Source: Candidatus Gastranaerophilales bacterium (GTDB lineage Bacteria; Cyanobacteriota; Vampirovibrionia; Gastranaerophilales; Gastranaerophilaceae). Taken from it: a stretch of DNA of 64,000 nt. The stretch spans positions 156,604-220,603 of the forward strand of contig CALVHB010000040.1 of assembly GCA_944327275.1 (NCBI GenBank), given 5' to 3'. Made by a program: the position numbers and the translations under genes. The stretch's first letter is position 1. Each line of letters opens with the position of its first letter. The notes under the pieces were generated by a model. The model was not told the origin of the DNA. It made no database searches and worked only from the letters and a program-made list of their open reading frames with translations. Positions 1 to 7,762 of the stretch are shown piece by piece.

Positions 1-226
1 CGCAATGAGCGGTATTGAGACAGGAGAGAATTTTGTATCAGCAGAAACTATTGATAAATTGGTAAAAGCTTTGGATACATCCACAGAGGAATTGTTTTCA
101 ACAGATCACTTAAAAGTTAGTGAAGATTTACGCAAAGAGATAGATAACAAACTTGATATATTGAGTGAAGATCAAGTCAAGTTAGCGATAATATACAATG
201 TAATAAAAAGTTTGATGAAGGAGTAG
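1..226 (+). CDS. HTH-type (XRE-like) regulator, C-terminal part, cut by window start
   Basis: Only the C-terminal part is present; the frame is open to the left edge, so the first ATG (base 5) is probably internal. The first 30 or so residues (SGIETGENFVSAETIDKLVK) resemble the end of an XRE/Cro helix-turn-helix domain, where a G-x-N/R-x-P/V-S-x-E-T-I-x-K-L-x-x-A-L pattern follows the recognition helix and ends in L-x-x-L-F. A charged helical tail of about 40 residues follows. It is probably a small DNA-binding repressor; its target is unknown. It converges on the minus-strand gene that ends at 232, with only 5 bases between the stops. Confidence 0.6.
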   Translation, partial: AMSGIETGENFVSAETIDKLVKALDTSTEELFSTDHLKVSEDLRKEIDNKLDILSEDQVKLAIIYNVIKSLMKE

Positions 227-231
227 CAACT

Positions 232-1053
232 TTAGAATCTGTATGGAACAGCATCTAAAGGTGCGCTTAGTGTGATTTCAAGAGTAGTGCCATCTGGGAT
301 TTTGGAATCTTCTCCTCTTTGCATAGTCCCGCGTAATCCTCCGCCTATTGCTCCTATTCCTCCGTATACAAGCATATTTCTCCCCCAATCATCACTGCCT
401 CCAAGAGCTGTAAATGCTGCGCCTATAAGCATGCTGCCTAAAGCTCCTATCACTACGTCTCGTGTCATTTTCTGAACTCTTTCACTTTTAGCTTCTAACG
501 TAATGTTTTTTGTTGTAACGTTTATAATATTACCTTCAGGGGTTAAAATTTGATTAAAATTAATTTCCATAGCTCCACTACCGTAGGCTAAACCTGCAGC
601 TTTTGCATTTTTTGCAGTCCCATACACCAGACTTCCTGCAGGAGCAATAATTTTACCTTGGTAGATAAAATCATCTGTAAGTTTTGCAGTTAGTCTGTCG
701 TTTTTTTCGAGGCTCCCTGAACTGATTCCTGAATCGAAAGTTACATAAAATGTAGAACCTGCTGGAATTTTTACAACATTCCCGATTAAAAGATTATTTA
801 CTGATTGAGGTTGTGATGTGTTATTAAAAACTTCTTCTTGAATTATAGGCGGTGTGTAATTTGTTCTTTCGTAATTGCTAGGTTCTTTCTTATCTTTTTT
901 TTTGTAAAAATTGTTTTGTACAGGTTGAGTCTGGACAGGTTGAAACTTTTTACGATCAAATTCAGCTTGAGCTTCATCGCTGAAGTCATATTGTGCAGAT
1001 GCAGGCAGTAAAAATATTTGAAAACATATAATTAATGATAAAATCTTTTTCAT
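232..1053 (-). CDS. Exported protein of unknown function with a C-terminal glycine-rich segment
   Basis: I do not recognise the family. The protein (273 aa from the chosen ATG) starts with a clear signal peptide, MKKILSLIICFQIFLLPASA, ending before QYDF. A low-complexity Q/N/K-rich linker covers residues ~25-80. Then comes a compact beta-type region with VVKIPAGSTFYVTFDSGISS and IIAPAGSLVYG, a layout reminiscent of VirB10/TrbI-like beta domains (weak similarity only). A hydrophobic Gly/Ala-rich stretch lies around residues 200-240. I chose the second ATG (1053) because the signal peptide starts there and a -10 box lies 9 bases upstream. No Shine-Dalgarno is visible for either ATG, so the mRNA may be nearly leaderless. 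Likely periplasmic or cell-surface. Confidence 0.7.
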   Translation of the reverse strand: MKKILSLIICFQIFLLPASAQYDFSDEAQAEFDRKKFQPVQTQPVQNNFYKKKDKKEPSNYERTNYTPPIIQEEVFNNTSQPQSVNNLLIGNVVKIPAGSTFYVTFDSGISSGSLEKNDRLTAKLTDDFIYQGKIIAPAGSLVYGTAKNAKAAGLAYGSGAMEINFNQILTPEGNIINVTTKNITLEAKSERVQKMTRDVVIGALGSMLIGAAFTALGGSDDWGRNMLVYGGIGAIGGGLRGTMQRGEDSKIPDGTTLEITLSAPLDAVPYRF

Positions 1054-1062
1054 CGTTATTAC

Positions 1063-1090
1063 ATTATAATTCAATCTTGAATTATTACAA
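1063..1090 (-). promoter_or_regulatory. Promoter of the exported protein gene (nearly leaderless)
   Basis: On the minus strand: -35 TTGTAA, 16-bp spacer, -10 TATAAT. The -10 box ends 9 bases before the ATG at 1053, so the transcript would carry a 5' leader of only about 2-3 bases. It overlaps the divergent plsY promoter. Confidence 0.6.
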
Positions 1091-1105
1091 TATCCCTGAT
1101 ATAAT
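1077..1105 (+). promoter_or_regulatory. plsY promoter
   Basis: -35 TTGAAT (1077-1082), 17-bp spacer, -10 TATAAT (1100-1105). It precedes the Shine-Dalgarno AGGAGA at 1115 and the ATG at 1131. It is divergent to, and overlapping with, the promoter of the minus-strand exported protein. Confidence 0.65.
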
Positions 1106-1130
1106 CTCTTCTACAGGAGAGAAATTTGTT

Positions 1131-1736
1131 ATGGAAAAAATATTGGAATTATTTGCGGTAGTAGTAAGTGCTTATATTATAGGTTCAATTCCTACAGGGT
1201 ATATTATAGTAAAATCCTTTACTGGTGAAGATATAAGAACCATCGGTTCTGGCTCTACAGGTGCTACAAATGTAAAAAGAGTAATGGGTAAAAAATGGTT
1301 TTTTATAACTTTACTTTTAGACGCTTTCAAAGGAGCTTTACCGGTTGTTCTTGCAAAAATATTTGCAACGACATTCACAGGAATAGGACTTTTACCTGTA
1401 TTGGCAGCTGTTGCAGTTATTCTTGGACATAGTAAATCGATATTTTTAAAATTTACAGGTGGAAAATCTGTAGCTTCCGGTGTTGGGACAATTTTAGCTC
1501 TTAATTGGCAAGTTGGTTTAATTATTGCAGCTATATGGGCAGTTATTACTTTCACTACAAGATACGTATCTGTAGGATCGATTATTGCTCTTGCTCTTTC
1601 TCCTTTTATTATGTGGGCTTTTAAAGCACCTATTGCTTATATTTGTTATTGTGCATTAGGAGCTTTGTATATAATTTGGCTGCACAGATCAAATATTAAA
1701 AGACTTATAAAAGGTGAAGAAAATAAGGTAAGATAA
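1131..1736 (+). CDS. plsY: Acyl-phosphate:glycerol-3-phosphate acyltransferase PlsY
   Basis: PlsY transfers an acyl group from acyl-phosphate to glycerol-3-phosphate, the first step of phospholipid synthesis, in the inner membrane. The protein (about 201 aa, normal for the family) has several hydrophobic segments and the conserved loops GSIPTGYIIVK, DIRTIGSGSTGATNVKRVMG (phosphate-binding GSGNxGATN-type) and GHSKSIFLKFTGGKSVASG. The frame is open from 1035, but the start at 1131 gives the family N-terminus and has AGGAGA 10 bases upstream. It is followed after 2 bases by a small membrane protein gene, suggesting co-transcription. Confidence 0.95.
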   Translation: MEKILELFAVVVSAYIIGSIPTGYIIVKSFTGEDIRTIGSGSTGATNVKRVMGKKWFFITLLLDAFKGALPVVLAKIFATTFTGIGLLPVLAAVAVILGHSKSIFLKFTGGKSVASGVGTILALNWQVGLIIAAIWAVITFTTRYVSVGSIIALALSPFIMWAFKAPIAYICYCALGALYIIWLHRSNIKRLIKGEENKVR

Positions 1737-1738
1737 AT

Positions 1739-1948
1739 ATGGATTATTTATTTTGGATTATTGCAGCTGCAATTATTGTTGTTGTGTTTATTGTCGGTAA
1801 AATTTTTTCTATGTTAATTAGAATCTTTATTATTACCTTGATAATTGCAGGTTTGATTGTCGGTTTTTTCTTTTGGCAGAACAGCAAAAATTCTACAAAC
1901 AATAAGCAGGCAATTTATTATGCGCAATCCTTAAATCAAAATTCTTAA
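1739..1948 (+). CDS. Small membrane protein, unknown function
   Basis: This is a 69-residue protein that is almost entirely hydrophobic over residues 3-46 (two short membrane segments, or one long one with a break at GKIFSM), followed by a polar Asn/Gln/Ser-rich tail of about 20 residues. I do not recognise a family. It starts 2 bases after the plsY stop and so is probably in the plsY transcript. Its stop overlaps by 4 bases the stop of the convergent minus-strand gene. The hydrophobic composition and operon position make it a real gene more likely than chance. Confidence 0.6.
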   Translation: MDYLFWIIAAAIIVVVFIVGKIFSMLIRIFIITLIIAGLIVGFFFWQNSKNSTNNKQAIYYAQSLNQNS

Positions 1949-4245
1949 GCTTGTTTTGTTGTTTTTAATTGCTCTTTTATTGGAGCAACTTCATAAGTTT
2001 TTATAGCTCTTTTACCGGTTAAACGTTTCATAAAATCAAAGTAAGCTCGTTTGATACCTGTTGCGTTATTTTGTTTTTCTTCAAGTTCTATTAGTTCTTG
2101 ACGAGAATGTGTTCCTATCGGAACTCCAACTGAAGCTCTTGTTAACCATTCGCCAAGTGTTGTATTTGTTAAAGTAATCCAGCTCATACCAAATAATGAA
2201 CTGTTATATTGGCTTCTGAATGTACTGTTAAACAAGTCTATAAGAAGAGTTTGGTAGAATAATCTTGAACCTTCTTGTACGAATCTTTCTGTGAATTTTG
2301 TTTTTGCGCCTTCTACGTCATTTCCGTTTGATTTCAACATAACCATATTGTAGTTATCTGTCATAAGGAACCATATTGTAGCTGCAAGTGCAGCGGTTTT
2401 TGCAATATTAGATAATTCGCTGTTTGACACATTTGACATTGAATCAACGTTAAATGCTTTTAAAATATTATCACTTACGTATGATTGGAATTCTTTTGCT
2501 GAAATTTTTCCGTTAGAATATCTTTCAGCTTCTTTTCCTATATTTTTTACACTTTTTGCTAATGCTGATATATCTTCAATCTTTTTAGCAGGTTTCTTGA
2601 CTGCTTTGTTCCCAATAGATTTTACAGCATCATCTACCATCTTGTAAGGCATTGTCCCATATTTCCATATGAATTTAAATGGAGCTATGAAAAAGTCTAC
2701 AAGAGGTTTTATTTTTTTGTCGTGTGTTCCAAGACTTATTGTACCATCACTGTTTTTAGCGGTACTTGCAACTTTTTTATATTTTTCAGCAAGTTGAGTG
2801 AATCCATTTTCTTCTAGGACACTTGTAATTTTATCAAATTTTTTCTGATCAATTCTCAAATCTTCAATTTGAGTAAGTTTATTATATTTGTTGGTAAAGA
2901 ATTTTGCGAAATCTTTCCAAGCATTATCAACTATATCTATTTTTCTTAATCCTTTTACAGCAAAGCCGCTTGCGATAATTGCGCCTGTTGCAATTAAAAA
3001 TGTTTTGAATGTAAGTAGAGGTTTTTGCTGTTTATCTTCTTTATTTTTATCTGTAGCTTTGAAAGACAAGTCAGGTTTAATTTCAGCTTCAGGAGCGTGA
3101 TTTTTAATATTTTCGGCTCTAGCCTCTTCAGGAGTCAACCTTGTTATGTGTTTACCGTTGATTACACGAGAGAATGCTTCTGTTGTAATGGTTGTTAATG
3201 CTGTCATAAGCATTATTCCCATTTTTGAATTATTAATATATTTTTGTAAAGCACCTAGTGTAACAAGAGTGATGTAGGCATTAAAACCTATTCTTGCCAT
3301 TTCTTGTTTAAACCTTACTTTTTGTTCGTGAGATGCAGAATTTTTGTCATCATCCATCATTCTTGAAAGGTTGTATGCATCATTCGCCAAGAATATAGCA
3401 GGAGGCAAACCTGATACAAGTCTGTTTAACGATCTTTCATGTTTTGTGTCGTAATTCCCTGTTTTAGGGTCGAACATTTTTACGGAACGTTGGAATATCG
3501 CAGATGATATTTCCTCATTTGTTTTGTCTTTTAATTTTGCAGAAGTTTCAAACAAGCCTCTTAAAGAGTTTACTTGAGCATCAATTTTGGATCTTTGCCT
3601 AATGTTTTTAAACATAGGTGTCTCATAAGTTTTTTCTGCCCATCCTTTTAGAGGTTTAATTTTTCTTGCAAGCCCTACAGCACCATTTAAAATATCTGCA
3701 GGTAGGATTTTAAACGGATAAATCAGTCCGTCCCAAATCAATTGAGGAATAGTTTTCTTTTTGAAAGAAATTTTATCTCCATCAATTGTTACCATTTTTT
3801 TAGCAAGTTCAGATTTTTGTACGTGTTCCAGAAGTTCTTGCCCAATTGATGTTTTTATTTCTTTCCCGTTAACTTTTTTAGTTACACCCATATGTTCGTT
3901 GGCGAACTTCAAAAATTCTGATATTTGATAATCCCCAGCTTTTTTGTAAGATGGAGCCAACCTTAAAGCAAGTCCGGCAGCTACCAAAGTTCCAAGCATT
4001 GCAAGAGTTGGTGCCAGTGCTGAAGGTTTTTTCTTTTGTTCTGTTTTTTCTTGAGAATTACCGCTAAAAGAAAGACCTTTAAAAGATAAATCTTGAAGAT
4101 TATTTTTTAAAGGTCTCTCGAAATTACTTAAACTATTTTTAGAAGACATGTACTCGGAAAATAAAGGCTCCGGTTTAGGGGCTATTTCCCCAGAAGATTT
4201 GTGTCGCTGCTTAACTGAGTTAAAATTCAAACTTCTTACTAACAT
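1945..4245 (-). CDS. Large multi-pass membrane protein, lineage-specific, unknown function
   Basis: No family recognised. The protein (766 aa) begins with a polar region of ~70 residues containing the tandem motif LSFKGLSFSGN, shared with other unknown proteins of this window. Hydrophobic segments follow at roughly residues 75-97 (LAPTLAMLGTLVAAGLALRL), ~340-380, ~415-435 and ~640-660, separated by long lysine-rich helical stretches. I chose the ATG at 4245 because GGGAAGGA lies about 10 bases upstream; the earlier ATG at 4305 has no ribosome-binding site. An HLR1-like direct repeat lies 73 bases upstream. Probably an envelope-associated structural or scaffold protein, but this is inference. 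Confidence 0.7.
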   Translation of the reverse strand: MLVRSLNFNSVKQRHKSSGEIAPKPEPLFSEYMSSKNSLSNFERPLKNNLQDLSFKGLSFSGNSQEKTEQKKKPSALAPTLAMLGTLVAAGLALRLAPSYKKAGDYQISEFLKFANEHMGVTKKVNGKEIKTSIGQELLEHVQKSELAKKMVTIDGDKISFKKKTIPQLIWDGLIYPFKILPADILNGAVGLARKIKPLKGWAEKTYETPMFKNIRQRSKIDAQVNSLRGLFETSAKLKDKTNEEISSAIFQRSVKMFDPKTGNYDTKHERSLNRLVSGLPPAIFLANDAYNLSRMMDDDKNSASHEQKVRFKQEMARIGFNAYITLVTLGALQKYINNSKMGIMLMTALTTITTEAFSRVINGKHITRLTPEEARAENIKNHAPEAEIKPDLSFKATDKNKEDKQQKPLLTFKTFLIATGAIIASGFAVKGLRKIDIVDNAWKDFAKFFTNKYNKLTQIEDLRIDQKKFDKITSVLEENGFTQLAEKYKKVASTAKNSDGTISLGTHDKKIKPLVDFFIAPFKFIWKYGTMPYKMVDDAVKSIGNKAVKKPAKKIEDISALAKSVKNIGKEAERYSNGKISAKEFQSYVSDNILKAFNVDSMSNVSNSELSNIAKTAALAATIWFLMTDNYNMVMLKSNGNDVEGAKTKFTERFVQEGSRLFYQTLLIDLFNSTFRSQYNSSLFGMSWITLTNTTLGEWLTRASVGVPIGTHSRQELIELEEKQNNATGIKRAYFDFMKRLTGKRAIKTYEVAPIKEQLKTTKQA

Positions 4246-4317
4246 AATGTCTTCATCCTTCCCGTCATGTATTTTCAGATGAACATAATTTTTTGACAAG
4301 AGCATGTATATACAAAA

Positions 4318-4333
4318 TTTACGATAATTAACA
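4318..4333 (-). promoter_or_regulatory. HLR1-like direct repeat upstream of the 766-aa membrane protein
   Basis: Read on the minus strand: TGTTAA-TTAT-CGTAAA, two half-sites with a 10-bp period. It has two mismatches to WWTGTAAM-NN-WWTGTAAM. A possible -10 (TACATG) starts 46 bases downstream of the repeat. Weaker than the copies at 22274 and 19028. Confidence 0.4.
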
Positions 4334-4341
4334 AATTATAA

Positions 4342-5142
4342 TTATAAATTTTTTAGTATATTTAAAATTAATGATTTGAACTTTACTTTTGCATTGTTTG
4401 CAGCTTCAATTACTTCTTCATGGGACAGTTTATTCCCATTTGCGGAGCTTGCTGCATTAGTAATACAGCTTATTCCAAGAACATTTAGTCCGCAGTAGTT
4501 TGCAACAATTGCCTCAGGTACCGTTGACATTCCGACAGCATCCCCTCCGAGTTGTCTAATCATATTTATTTCAGCCGGAGTTTCATATGAAGGCCCTGAA
4601 TTTGCCCAGTATACACCGGTTTGAATATCAATTTTTAGTTCTTTTGCACATTTTTTAGCTAGTTCTACCAAATCTTTTTTATAAACTTCTGACATATCAG
4701 GGAATCTTTCCCCAAAATGCTCATCATTAGGTCCTATTAAAGGATTTGAACCCATATGATTTATATGATCGGTAATTATCATTAAATCTGCAGGCTTAAA
4801 GGTTTCATTGACAGCTCCAGCGGCATTAGTAAGTATGATTGTTTTGACTCCTAATTCTTTAAAAACTTTGATAGGATAAGTGATTTCTTGCATTGAGTGC
4901 CCTTCATAGTAATGATTTCTACCTTGCATCATTACTATGTTTTTTCCATCGATTTTTGCAAAAACAAGTCTCCCTTTATGTCCGTGAACTCCGGATTTTA
5001 TAAAGTTCGGAATTTCAGAGTAAGGGATTGCCATATCGCAGAATTCATCAGCTAGCTCTCCGAGTCCTGAACCCAGTACTATTGCAACCTCAGGTACAAA
5101 GTTACCTGTTTTATTATTCAAAAAATCCATAGTATCTTTCAT
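4342..5142 (-). CDS. punA: Purine nucleoside phosphorylase
   Basis: Catalyses phosphorolysis of purine (deoxy)nucleosides to the base and (deoxy)ribose-1-phosphate in purine salvage. The 266-aa length fits the trimeric PNP-I family. Visible motifs are VLGSGLGELADEF near the N-terminus, the phosphate/base loops GVHGHKGRL and MQGRNHYYEGHSMQEITYP, ILTNAAGAVNETFKPADLM with the following ITDHIN, SGPSYETPAEI and GGDAVGMSTVPEAIVA. A strong AAGGGG precedes the ATG. It lies downstream of the omega gene terminator and so probably has its own promoter. Gene symbol by family; the exact substrate range cannot be read from the sequence. Confidence 0.93.
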   Translation of the reverse strand: MKDTMDFLNNKTGNFVPEVAIVLGSGLGELADEFCDMAIPYSEIPNFIKSGVHGHKGRLVFAKIDGKNIVMMQGRNHYYEGHSMQEITYPIKVFKELGVKTIILTNAAGAVNETFKPADLMIITDHINHMGSNPLIGPNDEHFGERFPDMSEVYKKDLVELAKKCAKELKIDIQTGVYWANSGPSYETPAEINMIRQLGGDAVGMSTVPEAIVANYCGLNVLGISCITNAASSANGNKLSHEEVIEAANNAKVKFKSLILNILKNL

Positions 5143-5160
5143 ATAAACCCCTTATTCATG

Positions 5161-5193
5161 AAAAAAGTTAGAGAATACACTCTAACTTTTTTT
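5161..5193 (-). terminator. Terminator after the omega-subunit gene
   Basis: Inverted repeat AAAGTTAGAG / CTCTAACTTT with a 6-base loop, with T-runs on both strands. It sits between the omega gene stop (5214) and punA. Confidence 0.75.
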
Positions 5194-5213
5194 AATATAT
5201 AAAAAACTTTTGA

Positions 5214-5456
5214 TTAACCTACTAATCTATCATCATCAGCTTCAGCAGCTTTTACCATGATAGCATGTTCTACAGGATTTTCTTTTTTGTAAGTTGTGTC
5301 AAAATTTTCTTCGAAATTAAAATCATCGTGAGCTTTTTTTGCTTGATTTTCGTCAACCAATTTTTTAGCAAGCTCTGCAATTTCGTAAACTAATTGATAT
5401 CTGTTGTCGGTATTTTCATTTAAATCCCAAGCAACTTTTATTATTTGATCCATCAT
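5214..5456 (-). CDS. rpoZ: Probable RNA polymerase omega subunit
   Basis: 80 aa. The pattern N-R-Y-x-L-V-Y-E-I-A-x-x-A-K-x-L at residues ~17-33 and NPVEHAIMVKAAEADDDRLVG at the end match the layout of bacterial omega (NRYxLVxxAAxRAxxL, then KPVxxALxEIAxGKI). Omega binds the beta' subunit and helps assemble RNA polymerase. The similarity is modest and the middle of the protein is acidic and lineage-specific, so the assignment is probable rather than certain. Two ATGs lie in tandem (5456 and 5453); either may be used. The gene stands alone with a terminator downstream. Confidence 0.55.
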   Translation of the reverse strand: MMDQIIKVAWDLNENTDNRYQLVYEIAELAKKLVDENQAKKAHDDFNFEENFDTTYKKENPVEHAIMVKAAEADDDRLVG

Positions 5457-5520
5457 AAGTTAATAACCTCACTTTTTTACTTATGTAAATAATAGTATAA
5501 TACAAAAACTTTTTTGGCAA

Positions 5521-5550
5521 GTGGCAAAAAAATGTCAATTTGTGTATAAT
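5521..5550 (+). promoter_or_regulatory. mlaD promoter predicting a leaderless mRNA
   Basis: -10 TATAAT at 5545-5550 in an extended context (TGTGTATAAT), with a weak -35 GTGGCA 18 bases upstream. Exactly 6 bases separate the -10 from the ATG at 5557, so transcription should begin at or next to the start codon. No Shine-Dalgarno is present. Confidence 0.6.
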
Positions 5551-5556
5551 TAGTTT

Positions 5557-6159
5557 ATGAAAAATTTTGAGGGTATTCATAAGTATATTTGGATAGAATT
5601 CGTTATCTGGTTTTTTATTCTGTGTTTGGTTGTTGTGGGTATAAAGATTCACAGGTATCATAGTGAGAAGGAACTGGTGACATACCAAATTTTTATGCAG
5701 GATGTCGATGGATTAATAGTCGGTTCTCCTGTCAAGTTTATGGGTGTTCCTATAGGTTATATTGACAAGGTAAAAATTGTTGCAAATGATGTTTATTTGA
5801 AGCTGATTATCACAGAAAAAGATGTAGAACTTCCTAAAGGGTCAATAGCGACAGTAGAATTTAATGGACTTGGAGGATCAAAATCTTTAGAAATTTATCC
5901 TCCGACAAAGGAGAGTGCGGCTTCTGGAAAAATTATAGTTGTTCAAAGTCCTAAAAGACTGCATGATTCCTTGGGGTTGTTAAACGATATGTTTGATAAA
6001 ATTGGATCTATAACCAGTAAATTGTCGTTTTTTGCGAAAGAAACCGGTGGAGCTGACTTAAGAGGTGGAATTCATACCGGAGATATTCAAACGAATTTGC
6101 AACTTCTTGACAGATGGATGAATGAATATTCTAATCATAAAAGTAATGAGGGGAAATAA
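5557..6159 (+). CDS. MCE/MlaD family lipid-transport substrate-binding protein
   Basis: MCE-domain proteins are anchored in the inner membrane and pass phospholipids between inner and outer membrane, usually with an MlaE permease and MlaF ATPase. One membrane helix lies at residues ~12-32. It is followed by a single MCE domain at ~40-120 with VTYQIFMQDVDGLIVGSPVK, FMGVPIGYIDKVKI and FNGLGGSKSLEIYPP, all characteristic. The C-terminal ~70 residues are helical and short (200 aa in total), as in single-domain MlaD. No mlaE/F is in the window. It is followed after 2 bases by upp. The start has no ribosome-binding site; see the leaderless promoter. Confidence 0.85.
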   Translation: MKNFEGIHKYIWIEFVIWFFILCLVVVGIKIHRYHSEKELVTYQIFMQDVDGLIVGSPVKFMGVPIGYIDKVKIVANDVYLKLIITEKDVELPKGSIATVEFNGLGGSKSLEIYPPTKESAASGKIIVVQSPKRLHDSLGLLNDMFDKIGSITSKLSFFAKETGGADLRGGIHTGDIQTNLQLLDRWMNEYSNHKSNEGK

Positions 6160-6161
6160 TT

Positions 6162-6812
6162 ATGAATAAAGAGAAAGTGAGAGTAATCAATAATCCTGTT
6201 GTACTTCTTAATTTATGTACTATGAGGGATAAAAACACTGACAGTCAAGGTGTAAGAATTGCAACAAGAAAAATTACCAGATGCTTATTATATGAAGCAG
6301 CTAAAAACTTACCACTTGTTGATAGAGAGATTACAACGCCACTTACTACCTTTACGGCAAAAACTGTTGATCCTGACATAAATTTGATTATTTCTCCAAT
6401 TTTGCGTGCAGGATTAATTTTCACAGATGAAGCAATAGATATTTTACCTCAGGCTTGTATAAGACATATTGGAATGTATCGTGATGAAAAGACATTGAAA
6501 CCTATTTGGTATTACAACAAAGTGCCAATGGAAGCTCCTAATCCGGAAAAGTTTTATATTTATATTACTGATCCAATGCTTGCCACCGGTAATTCATTGC
6601 TTGAAGTGATAAAATTGTATGCGGATAAAGGTATTCCTATTGATAATATAAAGGTAATTTGTATTATTGCAGCTCCTCAAGGCATTGAAAATATTCAAAA
6701 ACACTACCCTGATATAGAAATAATAACAGCAGCAGTAGATGAACGACTTAATGAAAAAGGTTATATAGTCCCAGGAATGGGTGATGCCGGAGACAGAATA
6801 TTCAACACCTAG
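6162..6812 (+). CDS. upp: Uracil phosphoribosyltransferase
   Basis: Converts uracil and PRPP to UMP in pyrimidine salvage. The 216-aa protein carries ISPILRAGLIFTDEA, the PRPP-binding loop YITDPMLATGNSLLEVI and the uracil-binding C-terminus GYIVPGMGDAGDRIFNT (the family usually has PGLGDAGDR). It starts 2 bases after the mlaD-like gene, so the two are likely co-transcribed although functionally unrelated. Its length is normal for the bacterial enzyme. Confidence 0.95.
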   Translation: MNKEKVRVINNPVVLLNLCTMRDKNTDSQGVRIATRKITRCLLYEAAKNLPLVDREITTPLTTFTAKTVDPDINLIISPILRAGLIFTDEAIDILPQACIRHIGMYRDEKTLKPIWYYNKVPMEAPNPEKFYIYITDPMLATGNSLLEVIKLYADKGIPIDNIKVICIIAAPQGIENIQKHYPDIEIITAAVDERLNEKGYIVPGMGDAGDRIFNT

Positions 6813-6829
6813 TGAAAACTAATCAAATA

Positions 6830-7582
6830 TTATTTGTTGTTTCTTTTTACAAGTTCTAACAGTTGAAGCATTTTATGTTTCAATTTTAGGTTTTCATCTT
6901 TTAAGGATGCAATTTCTTCTTCATATTTTTGATTGTTATTTGTAAATTCTGTATCTGATTGTGGAACTGTATTGTAATCAAGAATAAAACGTTTTTTAGA
7001 TTCTTCTTTAAGGATTAAAACAGCTTTTATATCTTTTTCGCTAACAAGGTTTAATGAAAGTAAAATTTCCCCAAATCTCTTAGGTTGACCACTTTCTTGA
7101 GCGTCTCTATGTGCAAGTATCGCTCTTTGTAAGTCATCTACAGAAATAGTTCCCTTTTGTTTAAAATATTCACCTGTTCTAAATTTTCCGGCAATATATC
7201 CCGCCATTGCGTGGATTTCTTTTGAGTCAGGAGCTTTTACAAAACTTTGTTCTAAGCATAATTCATAATACTTAGCAGTTTCTTCCATTGATAAAAAATT
7301 GTTAATGGATATTTCGAGTATACTGTATTCGTTTGCGCATCCTTGTAAGAAATTGTATATGTTGTTATCAAGACCACATTTTCTTTCCATTAATTCGGTT
7401 TTGCCTTTAAAGGTCAATGTTGGGGCAAAAACCGCAAAAATATCGCAAGGATTGTTTCTCAAAAAATCCTCACATTCATTTTTACGCATTTCCTTTGCAA
7501 GTTTTAGATACATAACTTGTTTAATCCAAAACGGTACATTGAAAACTTTGTCTAAAAATAGTTCAAAAATGTTCTTTTTCAA
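6830..7582 (-). CDS. Unknown protein with a possible GspE/MshE N-terminal-like domain and coiled-coil tail
   Basis: 250 aa, unrecognised as a whole. Residues ~145-205 (TISVDDLQRAILAHRDAQES, then KRFGEILLSLNLVSEKDIKAV) resemble the helical domain at the N-terminus of type II secretion/type IV pilus ATPases (GspE_N/MshEN), which pairs an L-x-x-A-L segment with a G-x-x-L-x-x-x-x-x-I/V segment. The last ~40 residues form a predicted coiled coil. The start is TTG at 7582 with AGAGG upstream. It faces upp tail-to-tail, 17 bases apart. A link to secretion or pilus regulation is only a suggestion. Confidence 0.55.
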   Translation of the reverse strand: MKKNIFELFLDKVFNVPFWIKQVMYLKLAKEMRKNECEDFLRNNPCDIFAVFAPTLTFKGKTELMERKCGLDNNIYNFLQGCANEYSILEISINNFLSMEETAKYYELCLEQSFVKAPDSKEIHAMAGYIAGKFRTGEYFKQKGTISVDDLQRAILAHRDAQESGQPKRFGEILLSLNLVSEKDIKAVLILKEESKKRFILDYNTVPQSDTEFTNNNQKYEEEIASLKDENLKLKHKMLQLLELVKRNNK

Positions 7583-7762
7583 ATCAACCTCTCAAAAGAT
7601 TGCTCCCATGTTTTTTCATTATAACATAGAATTTTATTTTCTACAAGCGTGTAAATTTAGAGAATAAGCTGATTGCACGAAAGTATAGTATAATATCGTG
7701 CTTTTTGCTATTGATTTATTCTGATGAAAATTGTATTATATGTTCATAACAGGAGATTATGT

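Noticed and set aside
272..475. Open frames on the strand opposite to real genes throughout the window
   Set aside because: They overlap well-supported genes in full, lack ribosome-binding sites and show no protein-family motifs.
5416..5688. Minus-strand 90-codon open frame between omega and mlaD
   Set aside because: It overlaps the mlaD start and promoter and the omega gene, and its translation looks non-coding.
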